From NCBI RefSeq assembly GCF_013299185.1, contig NZ_JAAFKG010000015.1:1-64000 (forward strand): 64,000 bases of DNA, in the 5' to 3' direction. Below are positions 1 through 9,928 of this stretch, piece by piece. Position 1 is the stretch's first letter, and every line of letters begins with the position of its first letter. This DNA comes from Microcoleus sp. bin48.metabat.b7b8b9.023. GTDB taxonomy: Bacteria > Cyanobacteriota > Cyanobacteriia > Cyanobacteriales > Microcoleaceae. Below the pieces are notes generated by a model. That model was not told the origin of the DNA. It saw nothing but the letters and a program-made list of their open reading frames with translations, and did not search any database. The position numbers and the translations under genes are program-made.

Positions 1-101
1 GCAGTAGTATATTGCAGGGTGACTTGTCTCGTGAAATAATATGAAGCGTCATGTCTCCTATTTTATAACACTTTTTTTACTCTGCTTACTTTTTTTCTCG
101 G

Positions 102-524
102 CTACCCCGAATTATTGAGCGGATACAAAGCATCTACAATCACAGCAAGAGATGCAACTTGCTGACTCGCATCTAAAGACTTTTTTAGGGCATCGATTAA
201 TAATAGTTCACCAAACCCTCTCCCTTTTTGGTTATTATCAACTGCAAGACGACCTAGTAGTGTTGCAGGTAATGCTGGGTAAGGGGGTAATCTTTTGGCA
301 AGTTTTTCTTCTAAAGCTGTGACATTGACAGTGTACGAGGAGAGCGTATAGTAACCTAAAACATTCTTCTCAGGCTCATCAACTAAAACAAAGACGGTGG
401 AGACTCGCTTTTTGAGATCCTGAGATGCTTGCTTGCACAGGTAGCTATCCAAACTTTCTTCTCCACAGCAAAAGCGCGAACGGATATGGGTTCGGCTATC
501 GAGAAGGTCGATCGTGAGAACCAT
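102..524 (-). CDS. GNAT acetyltransferase toxin, TacT-like, C-terminally truncated
   Basis: This is a GCN5-type N-acetyltransferase of the toxin class that acetylates charged tRNA. The N-terminal part (CGEESLDSYL, then LGYYTLSS) and the acetyl-CoA loop region (LGRLAVDNNQKGRGFGELLL) fit the family well. The protein stops after VIVDALYPLNNSG at 140 residues, whereas relatives run to about 160-170 and end with a conserved FYxxxGF segment. That segment is not found in any frame downstream to the window edge. The start codon overlaps the antitoxin stop by one base (TAATG), as expected for a coupled pair. The family call is firm. Loss of activity is inferred from the missing end, so the gene may be a decaying toxin. 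Confidence 0.82.
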   Translation of the reverse strand: MVLTIDLLDSRTHIRSRFCCGEESLDSYLCKQASQDLKKRVSTVFVLVDEPEKNVLGYYTLSSYTVNVTALEEKLAKRLPPYPALPATLLGRLAVDNNQKGRGFGELLLIDALKKSLDASQQVASLAVIVDALYPLNNSG

Positions 525-811
525 TAAATTGACATTGTTTGTTTATACCGTAAAGCCGCCGATTTTAAGGCTCGATTGGGCTTCGGAGGATTGAGAATTG
601 CTTCAACAAAAGCGTTACTATCTTTAAGGCTGAGCGTCAGGGTTTGGTGCTGCTCGATCGCCCTACGAGCTTCTGCTAGCACAGCGGCAATCACAAAGTC
701 TGTAAGGGTTCTTCCTTCCAAGTCAGCAGCTTTTTGCACGAGAGCCTTGGCTTCTTGACCGATCCGAAGTTCTAGCCGCGCCGGCGATTTTGAATCACTT
801 GCATTAGTCAT
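524..811 (-). CDS. DUF1778 antitoxin, TacA-like
   Basis: A 95-residue ribbon-helix-helix antitoxin of the DUF1778 family. The N-terminus (RLELRIGQEAKALVQKAA) is the beta strand plus helix of the RHH fold, followed by GRTLTDFVIAAVLAEARR. The C-terminal tail would wrap the acetyltransferase toxin and block its acetyl-CoA site. The gene lies directly upstream of the GNAT gene and shares one base with it. Antitoxins of this type repress their own promoter; a perfect 19-bp palindrome lies 38 bases upstream of the start and is the likely operator. Confidence 0.85.
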   Translation of the reverse strand: MTNASDSKSPARLELRIGQEAKALVQKAADLEGRTLTDFVIAAVLAEARRAIEQHQTLTLSLKDSNAFVEAILNPPKPNRALKSAALRYKQTMSI

Positions 812-849
812 GGCGTTAGAGCCGTAAAATAAGGTATTAAATTAATGAT

Positions 850-868
850 ATACGGCAATTTGCCGTAT
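850..868. promoter_or_regulatory. palindromic operator upstream of the TacA-TacT pair
   Basis: ATACGGCAATTTGCCGTAT is a perfect inverted repeat with a single central base (859). It sits just upstream of the antitoxin start at 811. RHH antitoxins bind such palindromes, so autoregulation is inferred from position. Confidence 0.55.
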
Positions 869-1043
869 GTCAATTAAGGCTCTCACGAATGAATCGTAAA
901 TTTTTAACCCCACCCCTGCCCTTACTAAGGGGAGAGAGTAAGAATTTTACAAACCATTTGCGATCTTTATATCATAATATTCATCAAGCAATCGATTTCG
1001 CATTTCGTGATTTTATTCATAGGAATTTCGATCGCGCTTTTCA

Positions 1044-3872
1044 TCATTTACCTCCTTTACGTTTCGCAGACTTTTTTGGGAGCGGTTGCTGACTGGTCAT
1101 TTTTGTATACAATTCAAACAGTTTTTCCAATCGTTCTGTATCGTTTTTGAAGCGGCGGCCGATGTAGATTCGTTCCAGGATTTCGTCATTGCGATCGTGC
1201 GCTTCCCTAACCAATGGGAATTCGGTATCCAGCCGATCGCGATCGTACATATCTGCGATCGTGGCGGGGAAATAGTTCTCCCGTGCTAGCAGGATGTCTT
1301 CGGCGCTGCGGGTGAGATCGGCTTTATTGCGATCGGTGAGCGTAGGGACGGGGAAGGTGTTCCAGCCGAGGGTGTTGGAGTAGCGATATCGAGTTTCTAG
1401 CTTGCCGCAGACGGTGGCGATCCAGACTAGGTGGATGCGTGAGGCGATGAGTGCCATGTTCCAGAGTGGGGCATCGTAGAGAGCAAAGCAAAGGTTGCTG
1501 ACTGTAGACCAAGCATCAATTAACCCGACTGGAAGATAATCCCGATTTTCGGACGAAACGGAGGGCATCGAGACTGTCTGCTTTGTTCCGATGTTCATTT
1601 CACGCATTTGGTGAGCACGCGCAGCCATCTTGTTTGTGCCTGCATCTTTGCTTGCAAGGCGCATCGACCGAACGCAGTCAATTCGTCTTCTAATTAATTC
1701 AATAGCTAGCGCGTGCTGTAGCCGATCTCCTGCTATCCAAAGACAATATCGGACAAGGCCACGAATGAACTCGGCAGACCCATAAATACGACGAACCAAT
1801 ATCTGCTTATCTTGATGTGTAAGCGTCAGTTCCCTAAGTTCTTCTGCTGACAGAAGAAGATTGCCACCATCGACTGGCATATTTCCAAAAGACATTTCGT
1901 GTAAACCAGCGATACTATCTTGCTGACTCGTTACAACAATATTCTCTCCTACGGTCAAGTAGGGTGTAATGTTGCCAGCCTCTCTTCCTTCTGTTTCACC
2001 ATTGCGACCTGTATCAAAAAGGTAGCGTTTCTTTTCTTTCGATTGAGAAAGACAAATTATTGAGACAGTTACACCAGCATTATGACTAGCAAGATTTGCC
2101 CATTTAAATGACGTATATGCAAAGCGGATGAGCGAGCCTGTTTCAAAGATTGTAGGCCATAGTATTGGAACGATACGCCCTTGACATATTGAATTTGTAC
2201 TCACAAATGCGGCTTCTGCCACAGTGTGCTGAGCATATTCGGCTGCCTTCATAAACCAGCCACCAACATAGTCAATCTGCTTAGATGAAACCTTATATTG
2301 CTTAAAAACAAGGGCAAGATCTGATTTCTGCTCTTTTGTCTGTGTTTGACTTCCTTTGTATGGTGGATTCCCACAGATATAAGTCTCTCCTCCCTGATTC
2401 TCAAAATCAATCTCCGCCACTTCCCCCATCTCACCAAACAAATCCAAATCCTCCCGCTGCACCTTCACCCCCGTTTCCTTCGATGGGAAGAGACTCAACC
2501 AATCCAACCGCAACGCATTCCCACAAGTAACCCAATTATCATCCTTCAGCGGCAAAAACTCCGCCAGCGCCAACTTTGGCCCCCGATACAACACATCACA
2601 TTGATACTCCGCAATAATCAACGCCAACCGCGCAATCTCACAGGAAAAATGGCGCAATTCAATTCCCCGAAAATTCGTCAGCGGAATCTCAGATTTGCGA
2701 TCCGGTTCCCCCCGCAGACGATTAATTTCCCACTCAATCTCGCGCATCTTCTTATACGCAATCACCAAAAAATTCCCCGAACCACAAGCCGGATCGAACA
2801 CCCGAATTCGCCCTATTCTTTGCCGCAAATTCAACAACTTTCGGGCATTATCTCCTGCCGCTTCTAACTGCGATCGCAAATCATCCAAAAACAGCGGATT
2901 AAGCACTTTGAGGATATTCGGCACACTGGTATAGTGCATCCCCAAAGCACCGCGCTCCTCATCATCCGCCACCGCCTGAATCATCGAGCCGAAAATATCG
3001 GGATTAATCTTTGTCCAATCCAGATTACCAACATGAAGTAAATAAGAACGCGCAATCTTACTAAAACGCGGCACCTCTACCCCACCCGAAAACAGCCCTC
3101 CATTCACATAGGGAAACCGATCTGCCCAACTCCGAATCTGTGCAACTTCTCGCTCTTTCAGCGGCAGACACATCGCCCGAAACAACTCCGACAACACCTC
3201 ATGGGTATTCGACGAATCACTCATTTGCTGGACTGTTTTCGCAAACAAACCTTCACTGTGGAAAATATTCGTATCCTCCGCAAAGAAACAGAAAATCAGT
3301 CGCGCCATGAAGTGATTGAGCGCTTCCCGATTCTCCGATTTATCCCACTCCGGGTTCTCCTTCAACAGCTCCACATAAAGGCGATTCAGACGCGCCGTAG
3401 CCTTGATATCAAAGGCATTCTCCCGGATTTGCCTAACCGTCGTAATCCCCGCCAACGGCAGAAAAAAACCAAAATGATCGTGAAAATCGTGGTAATCGCA
3501 AGCGACTGTCTCCCCATCAGCCAAATTCTCCGCCTCAAAACTTTTGCCATCGGTAGCAAGGATAAACTTAGCCTTATGTCTAGCAGTCGCCGCACTTTCC
3601 CGCAAAGCAGTGAGGGTATTTGTCACCTCACCTTCGGAGCAAACCTTCAAATGAATATTGTTATGCTGAAGTACGCCACCGACATCCGATTTGTTTGAAC
3701 CACCGCTTTTGCTTTTGAGCTTCTTGATGGTAGTTGACTTGTTACCAAAAGCTTCGAGGAAAGCAAAGGGAAACTCTTCCGAGTCAAAGGGCGATTCAGC
3801 AAGCCGGGAAACGGCTTCTTCGATTTCGACTGCATTCATAGTTGTAGTTGTAGGGTGCGTCAGTTGCGACAT
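1044..3872 (-). CDS. MmeI-like class I DNA adenine methyltransferase, nuclease motif absent
   Basis: A 942-residue protein of the MmeI/type IIL family, predicted to methylate adenine N6 in DNA. Methylase motif I is DPACGSG at about 360-366 and motif IV is NPPY at 502-505. Target recognition is expected from the part beyond residue 600. MmeI enzymes carry a D-x(9)-ExK nuclease site near residue 70-85; the matching stretch here (NNIHLKVCSEGE) has no such residues, though the following segment (FILATDGKSFEAENL) keeps the family pattern. The protein may be a methylase only, or a defence module using another effector; no restriction partner is adjacent. The first 11 residues derive from a repeat element, and Met12 (base 3839, MNAVEIEEA) is an attractive alternative start. 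Confidence 0.85.
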   Translation of the reverse strand: MSQLTHPTTTTMNAVEIEEAVSRLAESPFDSEEFPFAFLEAFGNKSTTIKKLKSKSGGSNKSDVGGVLQHNNIHLKVCSEGEVTNTLTALRESAATARHKAKFILATDGKSFEAENLADGETVACDYHDFHDHFGFFLPLAGITTVRQIRENAFDIKATARLNRLYVELLKENPEWDKSENREALNHFMARLIFCFFAEDTNIFHSEGLFAKTVQQMSDSSNTHEVLSELFRAMCLPLKEREVAQIRSWADRFPYVNGGLFSGGVEVPRFSKIARSYLLHVGNLDWTKINPDIFGSMIQAVADDEERGALGMHYTSVPNILKVLNPLFLDDLRSQLEAAGDNARKLLNLRQRIGRIRVFDPACGSGNFLVIAYKKMREIEWEINRLRGEPDRKSEIPLTNFRGIELRHFSCEIARLALIIAEYQCDVLYRGPKLALAEFLPLKDDNWVTCGNALRLDWLSLFPSKETGVKVQREDLDLFGEMGEVAEIDFENQGGETYICGNPPYKGSQTQTKEQKSDLALVFKQYKVSSKQIDYVGGWFMKAAEYAQHTVAEAAFVSTNSICQGRIVPILWPTIFETGSLIRFAYTSFKWANLASHNAGVTVSIICLSQSKEKKRYLFDTGRNGETEGREAGNITPYLTVGENIVVTSQQDSIAGLHEMSFGNMPVDGGNLLLSAEELRELTLTHQDKQILVRRIYGSAEFIRGLVRYCLWIAGDRLQHALAIELIRRRIDCVRSMRLASKDAGTNKMAARAHQMREMNIGTKQTVSMPSVSSENRDYLPVGLIDAWSTVSNLCFALYDAPLWNMALIASRIHLVWIATVCGKLETRYRYSNTLGWNTFPVPTLTDRNKADLTRSAEDILLARENYFPATIADMYDRDRLDTEFPLVREAHDRNDEILERIYIGRRFKNDTERLEKLFELYTKMTSQQPLPKKSAKRKGGK

Positions 3873-3908
3873 TACGAATCACCACCAAAAGTATAATTCT
3901 GACGCACC
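3854..3908. repeat. inverted repeat GGTGCGTCAG / CTGACGCACC
   Basis: Ten-base arms at 3854-3863 and 3899-3908 are exact reverse complements, 35 bases apart. Related GGTGCGTC-type pieces occur near 5840-5900. The left arm overlaps the annotated 5' end of the methyltransferase gene. Confidence 0.6.
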
Positions 3909-4086
3909 TTGAGTTTAAACCGAAAACGATCGTAGCTGACACATCCTACTAATAACTTTTTGTGGAACGGGCATCTTGCCCGTTTCGGAAAAATGTAAAA
4001 TATTGTTACAAATCACTGGAAACCAGGAACTAAATCTAGATTACCACTGACTATAATTGGTGATCGTAAGGAAATCCCAAAATTCC

Positions 4087-5196
4087 ATGCAGAAACTAAC
4101 TCGAATTTTATTCACTACAGCCTTAACCCTAAGTATTCTGTGCTCCCCCACAGCCGCTTTCGCCAAAGCAAAAATTCAGATAGCCATCCTTTTAGATTCT
4201 AGTAATAGCATGGATGGACTGATCGACCAGACTCGCAATCAACTTTGGCAAATTGTGAATTTTTTATCTAAGGTCAGAAAAGATGGCGAAGTTCCAGATT
4301 TAGAAGTTGCTCTCTATCATTATGGCAATGATAGTTTACCATCTTCGGAAGGTTTTGTCAGATTATTAACTGGATTTACTCCTGAATTAGATTTGGTGTC
4401 CGAAAAGCTATTTAGTATCAAAACTAACGGCGGTCAAGAATATGCTGGCTGGGTAATTCGATCGGCAATGCAAGAATTAAACTGGAGTAAAGATCCGGCA
4501 GATTTTCGCGTGATTTTTATCGCTGGCAATGAACCATTCGATCAAGGCCCTATAGTTTGGACTCAATCTGTCAATCTGGCTGTTAAAGGAGATACTCTTG
4601 TTAATACTATCTACTGTGGTTCAGCGGAAAGTCAGGAACGACAACTTTGGGCATCTGGAGCTATTTTGGCAAAAGGTAGTAACTTCAACATCAATCAAAA
4701 TCAAGTAATTGTGGTAATTAAGTCGCCTTATGATGAGGAAATTTCTAGTTGGAATACTAAATTAAATGAAACTTATATTCCCTATGGCAGACAAGGAAGA
4801 ATCGGACAACAACGTCAAGCTACTGAAGATAGTAATGCTGGCGCAAATATTGCAATGCGTGGTGCCTCCAAAGCTTCTGAATACTATAGTAATTATTCTT
4901 GGGATTTACTCGACGCTCTTGAAACTGGAAAAGTGAAACTAGAGGAAATATCAGATGAGAGCTTACCGGAAATCATGCGAGGTATGACATTAACTGAAAA
5001 AAGAACATATGTAGCTGGCAAGAAAACCGAAAGAGAAAGGATTAAAAAAACGATCCGCGAGTTATCTCAAAAGCGTACCGAATATGTCGAACGCCAACGC
5101 AAAGCCAGTACAGACAAAGGTGAAAATACTGTCGATAGTGTCATAATTCAAAGTCTGCGCCAACAATTAGCTGCTAAGGGATTTAAGCTTCAGTAA
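4087..5196 (+). CDS. secreted vWA-domain protein
   Basis: The protein has a signal peptide (MQKLTRILFTTALTLSILC, cleavage likely after TAAFA) and then a von Willebrand factor A domain. The metal-ion-dependent adhesion motif DSSNS (DxSxS) follows IAILL at the domain start. The C-terminal 120 residues are charged and helical (LTEKRTYVAGKKTERERI onward), probably coiled coil. Function is unknown: a periplasmic or extracellular protein-binding or calcium/magnesium-dependent role is the general family inference. A GTG 30 bases upstream (4057) is in frame; the ATG at 4087 gives the more typical signal peptide. The gene appears to stand alone. Confidence 0.72.
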   Translation: MQKLTRILFTTALTLSILCSPTAAFAKAKIQIAILLDSSNSMDGLIDQTRNQLWQIVNFLSKVRKDGEVPDLEVALYHYGNDSLPSSEGFVRLLTGFTPELDLVSEKLFSIKTNGGQEYAGWVIRSAMQELNWSKDPADFRVIFIAGNEPFDQGPIVWTQSVNLAVKGDTLVNTIYCGSAESQERQLWASGAILAKGSNFNINQNQVIVVIKSPYDEEISSWNTKLNETYIPYGRQGRIGQQRQATEDSNAGANIAMRGASKASEYYSNYSWDLLDALETGKVKLEEISDESLPEIMRGMTLTEKRTYVAGKKTERERIKKTIRELSQKRTEYVERQRKASTDKGENTVDSVIIQSLRQQLAAKGFKLQ

Positions 5197-6162
5197 TTCT
5201 TTGAGTTTTATCCGCCCTTGGGTGCAATTGAGGATATTTATTCAGTTTGTCTGCCTTGCCGATAGTTTCTATGTGAGTGTTCAATCTTTAAATACAAAGG
5301 TAATATCAATTCCGCTTGTATCGGAATGATTTACCGCTCTTGACACAGAGAATGCAGAGGGACAGAGGAGAAAGATGAATAATTATGATGCTAACGAAAT
5401 TAATATATAGCGGCTCCATCGAAATAACGGGTACGTTGTTGGGCTTTAGCCCTCTTATTTGAGTGTTATATAAGCTGTATGTCATGCCCGATCTTTTTGA
5501 GAAAAACTACAATATCAATCAAGTTAAATTAATAGTAATACCAATTAAAAAAATAAATGCAACAATATTGGTAGGCGCGGCTCCATTTATGCTAGGCAAG
5601 AAAAAACGAAAAACCTAGCAAGCGACGCAAAGCGTGCGACAATATTTGAATAAACCAACTCAACGAAGAGCGTTGAAGCAAGGATTTTTGAAATTAATAT
5701 TAATTGAGCCGTATTGGGGTTTAATTTCTCACCCTTTGAAAAGAAGAGGTGCATTGCTCGCTCGATTATCGCTCTTTATTGAGTCTTGTCTGTGGTGGCA
5801 CACCTACCACTAAAACCTTTGAAAAGAAGAGGTGCGTCGCTATGAGATAGTCGCTCTTTCTTGAGTATTTTCTATGGCGACACACCCTACAACTACAACT
5901 ACCTATCAACAATTTATGAATCGCCGCACCCGATCGACAAAAAAGTATAACAACACACACTTTTTTGCCAAGATGGTATAAAATCGAGGAGATCGTTGAA
6001 ATAATTGACCACAAGCGTAGTAAGTTCTATTTAGACAAAGAAAATAATTTAGCAAAATCTAGCAATGTTTGATATCAGAAAATCGCTGCTATTAGTTTCT
6101 GTAAGTCAATAAAAAAGCGATCGCTCTTACAAAGTCTTGGAATTCTATAATCAGCAAAGACA
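5197..6162. other. gene-free region with repeat fragments
   Basis: No convincing gene is seen. It holds one copy of the GGTACGTTGTTGGGC / TTTAGCCCTC repeat (about 5430-5457), a CGCAGAG-type repeat (about 5341-5370), and two related copies of an element running from AAGAAGAGGTGC to a CACACC end (about 5742-5810 and 5822-5890). The last 150 bases are AT-rich and should contain the promoter of the histidine kinase gene. Confidence 0.5.
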
Positions 6163-9100
6163 ATGACAAATATTTCAGGTTTAGGCGACTACTCAAGGCA
6201 TAAAAATCAGTCAAAAGAACAATTGCGATTGACGGTTGTTTTGCTTTGTTTGCTGGTCTTAGGGTATTTGGGTAACTATTTCAGTATTCCAATTATTCTC
6301 TACACAGATTGGCTCTTTGGCAGTGTTTTTGTCATGTTGGTTATGAGATTGTATGGATTAGGCTGGGGAACGCTCGCTGCGGTAATTGCCAATTTCCGTA
6401 CAATTTTAATTTGGTATCATCCCTACGCTTTTATTCTTTGGACAGTGGAGGCAATCTTTGTCGGATTGGGACTGCGCCGAAGTAAAAATTTATTATTAAT
6501 TGATGTTATTTTCTGGGCAACGATTGGATTTCCATTGCTTTGGTTTCTTTATGTGGTTTGTGGGAAAGTTTCTCCTCAATCTGTTCTGTTGATTTCCTTC
6601 AGAAATCCAGTCAACCAAATCTGTAATGCTTTGATTGCTAGTCTGATTCTGACTCACACTCCTATTGCTAAGTGGCTCCGCGTCAATACTCTCAAAACTC
6701 AGGATTTTGAACAAACTCTTCTAAATTTGCTGGTAGCTTTTGTCTTGCTACCGGCATTGGTGTTAACTATTTGGAACTGTCAGGATGCTACTAATGTTCA
6801 ACAAAAAAATCTTCTAGGCCAGCTAGAAAACAGCAGACAAGCTGTGAGTACGGATTTACAGGAGTGGCACCAGAAAAGTCTGGAGAACCTACAAAAACTG
6901 GCATCTAATGTTCAGGATAGCAATCTCTTGGACGCTTCACAGATGCAGGAAAAAATTCAAATAGCCCGATCGACTCTTTCAGGGTTCAGCAATCTCTACA
7001 TTACAGACACCAACGGGCAAATTCTGAATTCCACTACTGTCCAAAATACCGATCGCAATTCAGTCACAAAACTCGATAGTTTGCCATTGCAGGCTTTACT
7101 GACAGCCAAGCAGCCGGTGCTCTCCGATCTCGTTACGGTGTCGAACTCGCCGACGATCGCCCAAACAGTACCCATTTTCCGGGATAACAACCTGGTAGGT
7201 CAAGTTTTTGCAGAAGTTGACACCAACAAATTAAAACAATTTTTGCTCGCCAGTCAAGCCGGATCGACTCGGATGGTGAGTTTGCTCGATCGCGAAAATC
7301 GCGTTATTTCCAGCACTCGCGAGGATCTAAAGGAAGCACAACCCTTTGATAAAAATGGGAATGGTGAAATTAATCCGTTGAATCAAAACACCAATATTTG
7401 GATACCCATCCTCCCCAACACGCCTAAGGTTATGCGGTGGAGAAAGTCATTTTACGTGAATAAAACTGCTGTTGGCGGTGATTTTTCTTGGATAATTGCG
7501 ATCGAACAACCCAGCGCTTCCCATTTAGCAGTGTTCGATAGAATTTATACCAAAAGCTTCGCGATTCTCATGGCGATCGCACTTCTCGCCCCGCTTCTGG
7601 CAAAATCTATTAGTCGCAGTCTAGTCAAACCCTTGCTGCAACTTGCCAATATTACCAACAATTTGCCCGATAAACTTACAGAACAACAATCGCTGCAAAT
7701 TCCCAACAGTTCCATCAGCGAAATAAACACCCTGTCCAATAACTTCCAACTGATGGCTATAGCCCTGCAAGATAAGTTTCAGGAAATTCAACAAGCCAAC
7801 GTCGATATTCAACAAGCCAAAGAAACAGCCGAATTTGCCAATCAAGCCAAAAGCGAATTCTTAGCCAACATGAGTCACGAATTGCGGACACCCCTCAACG
7901 GGATTCTGGGCTACACCCAAATCCTGCAACGCAGCGAACCCCTCACCCCGAAAGCAAGCAACGGCATCAACATCATCTACCAGTGCGGCTCTCACTTGCT
8001 CACCCTGATTAACGATATATTGGATCTTTCCAAAATCGAAGCCCGAAAACTCGAACTGAATCCCGCACCTTTGCACCTACCTTCCTTCCTGCAAAGTGTC
8101 GTCGAAATCCACCGCATCCGTGCCGAAGAAAAAGGGATTTACTTTGAATTTAAAGCGGAAAAAGGCTTGCCTGTGGGAGTTTTTGCAGATCAAAAACGCC
8201 TCCGTCAAGTTTTGATTAACCTACTGGGAAATGCGATTAAATTTACCGATCGCGGCGGTGTCACCTTCAAAGTTGAATCTGTTGGCAAAAAGATTCGCTT
8301 TCACATTCAAGATACCGGAGTTGGCATGACCCCGCAAGAAATCGAGAAAATTTTCCTGCCCTTTGAACAAGTTGGTGATACCAAAAAGCAAGCTGAAGGC
8401 ACAGGTTTAGGACTCGCAATTAGCCACAAAATTGTTTCGATCATGGGCGGTGAAATTAGCGTCGGCAGTATCTCGGGTGAAGGCAGCACCTTCTCCTTTG
8501 AAGTAGAACTCCCCGTCGCCGACAATTGGGCATCCGTTGCGAAAGTATCTCACCAACGGGCGATCGCTGGATATCAAGGTAAAAAACACAAAATTCTCGT
8601 TATTGATGACTCTTGGGAAAATCGCTCGGTTCTACTCAATCTTTTAGAACCGATCGGTTTTGAGATCGTTGAAGCCAGCAACGGACTCGAAGGAATTGAA
8701 CAAACTCTCAAGACTTCACCAGATTTAATTATTACCGATTTAAGTATGCCTGTGATGGATGGGTATGAGTTTTTGCGGAAGCTACAGACTTATCCCCAAC
8801 TCAAAGAAACCATCGTTATCGTCTCTTCTGCGAGCGTATTTGAAAGCGATCGCCACAAGAGTCTGGAAGCTGGTGGAAGTGACTTTTTGCCCAAACCCGT
8901 AGAAGCTGATACCTTACTGGAACTAATGCAAAAACATCTGCAATTGGATTGGATTTGCGACACCAATAACAATCCAAACCAGAATGCTGATGTTGCAACA
9001 GAGTCAATTAAGCCACCTGCAACCGAAATTTTAAACGAACTATTTGAGTTAGCACAAAACGGAGAACTTGACGGCATTATCGAAATTGCAGAACAACTTC

Positions 9101-9201
9101 AAGATGAGAACCGGGCTGCCTTTGCCAGAGAACTGATTCGTCTTGCCGAAGCTTGCGAAGTCCGACAACTGCAAGCATTTATCCAACAATATTTCAGTTA
9201 A
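6163..9201 (+). CDS. membrane-bound hybrid histidine kinase
   Basis: A 1012-residue sensor kinase. The N-terminus (about 20-180) is a multi-pass membrane sensor of MASE-like appearance. Another membrane helix near 185-205 leads to a periplasmic region of about 250 residues resembling a Cache-type ligand domain, then a helix at about 466-484 and a HAMP linker. The HisKA box [10 protein letters not shown] puts the phosphorylated His at 572. An ATPase domain with GTGLGLAI follows, then a receiver domain with DD near 810 and phospho-acceptor Asp859 ([12 protein letters not shown]). The C-terminal 60 residues form a helical tail without a clear phosphotransfer His. No response regulator is adjacent, so the output partner is unknown. 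Confidence 0.9.
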   Translation: MTNISGLGDYSRHKNQSKEQLRLTVVLLCLLVLGYLGNYFSIPIILYTDWLFGSVFVMLVMRLYGLGWGTLAAVIANFRTILIWYHPYAFILWTVEAIFVGLGLRRSKNLLLIDVIFWATIGFPLLWFLYVVCGKVSPQSVLLISFRNPVNQICNALIASLILTHTPIAKWLRVNTLKTQDFEQTLLNLLVAFVLLPALVLTIWNCQDATNVQQKNLLGQLENSRQAVSTDLQEWHQKSLENLQKLASNVQDSNLLDASQMQEKIQIARSTLSGFSNLYITDTNGQILNSTTVQNTDRNSVTKLDSLPLQALLTAKQPVLSDLVTVSNSPTIAQTVPIFRDNNLVGQVFAEVDTNKLKQFLLASQAGSTRMVSLLDRENRVISSTREDLKEAQPFDKNGNGEINPLNQNTNIWIPILPNTPKVMRWRKSFYVNKTAVGGDFSWIIAIEQPSASHLAVFDRIYTKSFAILMAIALLAPLLAKSISRSLVKPLLQLANITNNLPDKLTEQQSLQIPNSSISEINTLSNNFQLMAIALQDKFQEIQQANVDIQQAKETAEFANQAKSEFLANMSHELRTPLNGILGYTQILQRSEPLTPKASNGINIIYQCGSHLLTLINDILDLSKIEARKLELNPAPLHLPSFLQSVVEIHRIRAEEKGIYFEFKAEKGLPVGVFADQKRLRQVLINLLGNAIKFTDRGGVTFKVESVGKKIRFHIQDTGVGMTPQEIEKIFLPFEQVGDTKKQAEGTGLGLAISHKIVSIMGGEISVGSISGEGSTFSFEVELPVADNWASVAKVSHQRAIAGYQGKKHKILVIDDSWENRSVLLNLLEPIGFEIVEASNGLEGIEQTLKTSPDLIITDLSMPVMDGYEFLRKLQTYPQLKETIVIVSSASVFESDRHKSLEAGGSDFLPKPVEADTLLELMQKHLQLDWICDTNNNPNQNADVATESIKPPATEILNELFELAQNGELDGIIEIAEQLQDENRAAFARELIRLAEACEVRQLQAFIQQYFS

Positions 9202-9212
9202 AATCTAAATAC

Positions 9213-9917
9213 AAAAAAGGTACGTTGTTGGGCTTGGGCCCTCTTTCCTAATCTTATCAATAGTACGATAGAAAAAAAAGGTACGTTGTTGGGCTTTAGC
9301 CCTCTTTCTGATATCCGGAAAGAGCGCTGAAGCGCAACTACGTACCTTGGCTGGACTTTCATAACACAAAAAAGGTACGTTGTTGGGCTTTAGCCCTCTT
9401 TCTGATATCCGGAAAGAGCGCTGAAGCGCAACTACGTACCTTGGCTGGACTTTCATAACACAAAAAAGGTACGTTGTTGGGCTTTAGCCCTCTTTCTGAT
9501 ATCCGGAAAGAGCGCTGAAGCGCAACTACGTACCTTGGCTGGACTTTCATAACACAAAAAAGGTACGTTGTTGGGCTTTAGCCCTCTTTCTGATATCCGG
9601 AAAGAGCGGTGAAGCGCAACTACGTACCTTGGCTGGACTTTCATAACACAAAAAAGGTACGTTGTTGGGCTTTAGCCCTCTTTCTGGTATCCGGAAAGAG
9701 CGCTGAAGCGCAACTACGTACCTTGGCTGGACTTTCATAACACAAAAAAGGTACGTTGTTGGGCTTTAGCCCTCTTTCTGAGATCCGGAAAGAGCGCCCA
9801 AGCGCAACAACGTACCTTGGCTGGACTTTCATAACACAAAAAAGGTACGTTGTTGGGCTTTAGCCCTCTTTCTGGTATCCGGAAAGAGCGCTGAAGCGCA
9901 ACTACGTACCTTTTTTT
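9213..9917. repeat. 94-bp tandem hairpin array, seven copies
   Basis: Seven near-identical 94-bp units start at 9280, 9374, 9468, 9562, 9656, 9750 and 9844, with a decayed copy at about 9218. Each unit is an imperfect hairpin: GGTACGTTGTTGGGC on the left, a GATATCC-type loop, and GCGCAACTACGTACC on the right. A run of A precedes it and the last copy is followed by T(7), so it resembles a bidirectional terminator. The array fills the space between the convergent kinase and ABC1 genes. Open frames across it are repeat translations, not genes. Confidence 0.9.
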
Positions 9918-9928
9918 ATCTGATCTAA

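Noticed and set aside
2346-2867. 173-codon frame on the plus strand
   Set aside because: It is antisense to the methyltransferase gene and very Pro/Gln/Asn-rich, a codon shadow.
5766-6014. 82-codon frame on the minus strand
   Set aside because: It covers repeat copies with CACACC ends and has no recognisable features.
9205-9832. Series of 63-83-residue frames on the minus strand
   Set aside because: They are translations of the 94-bp hairpin repeat; each has the same sequence and no gene features.
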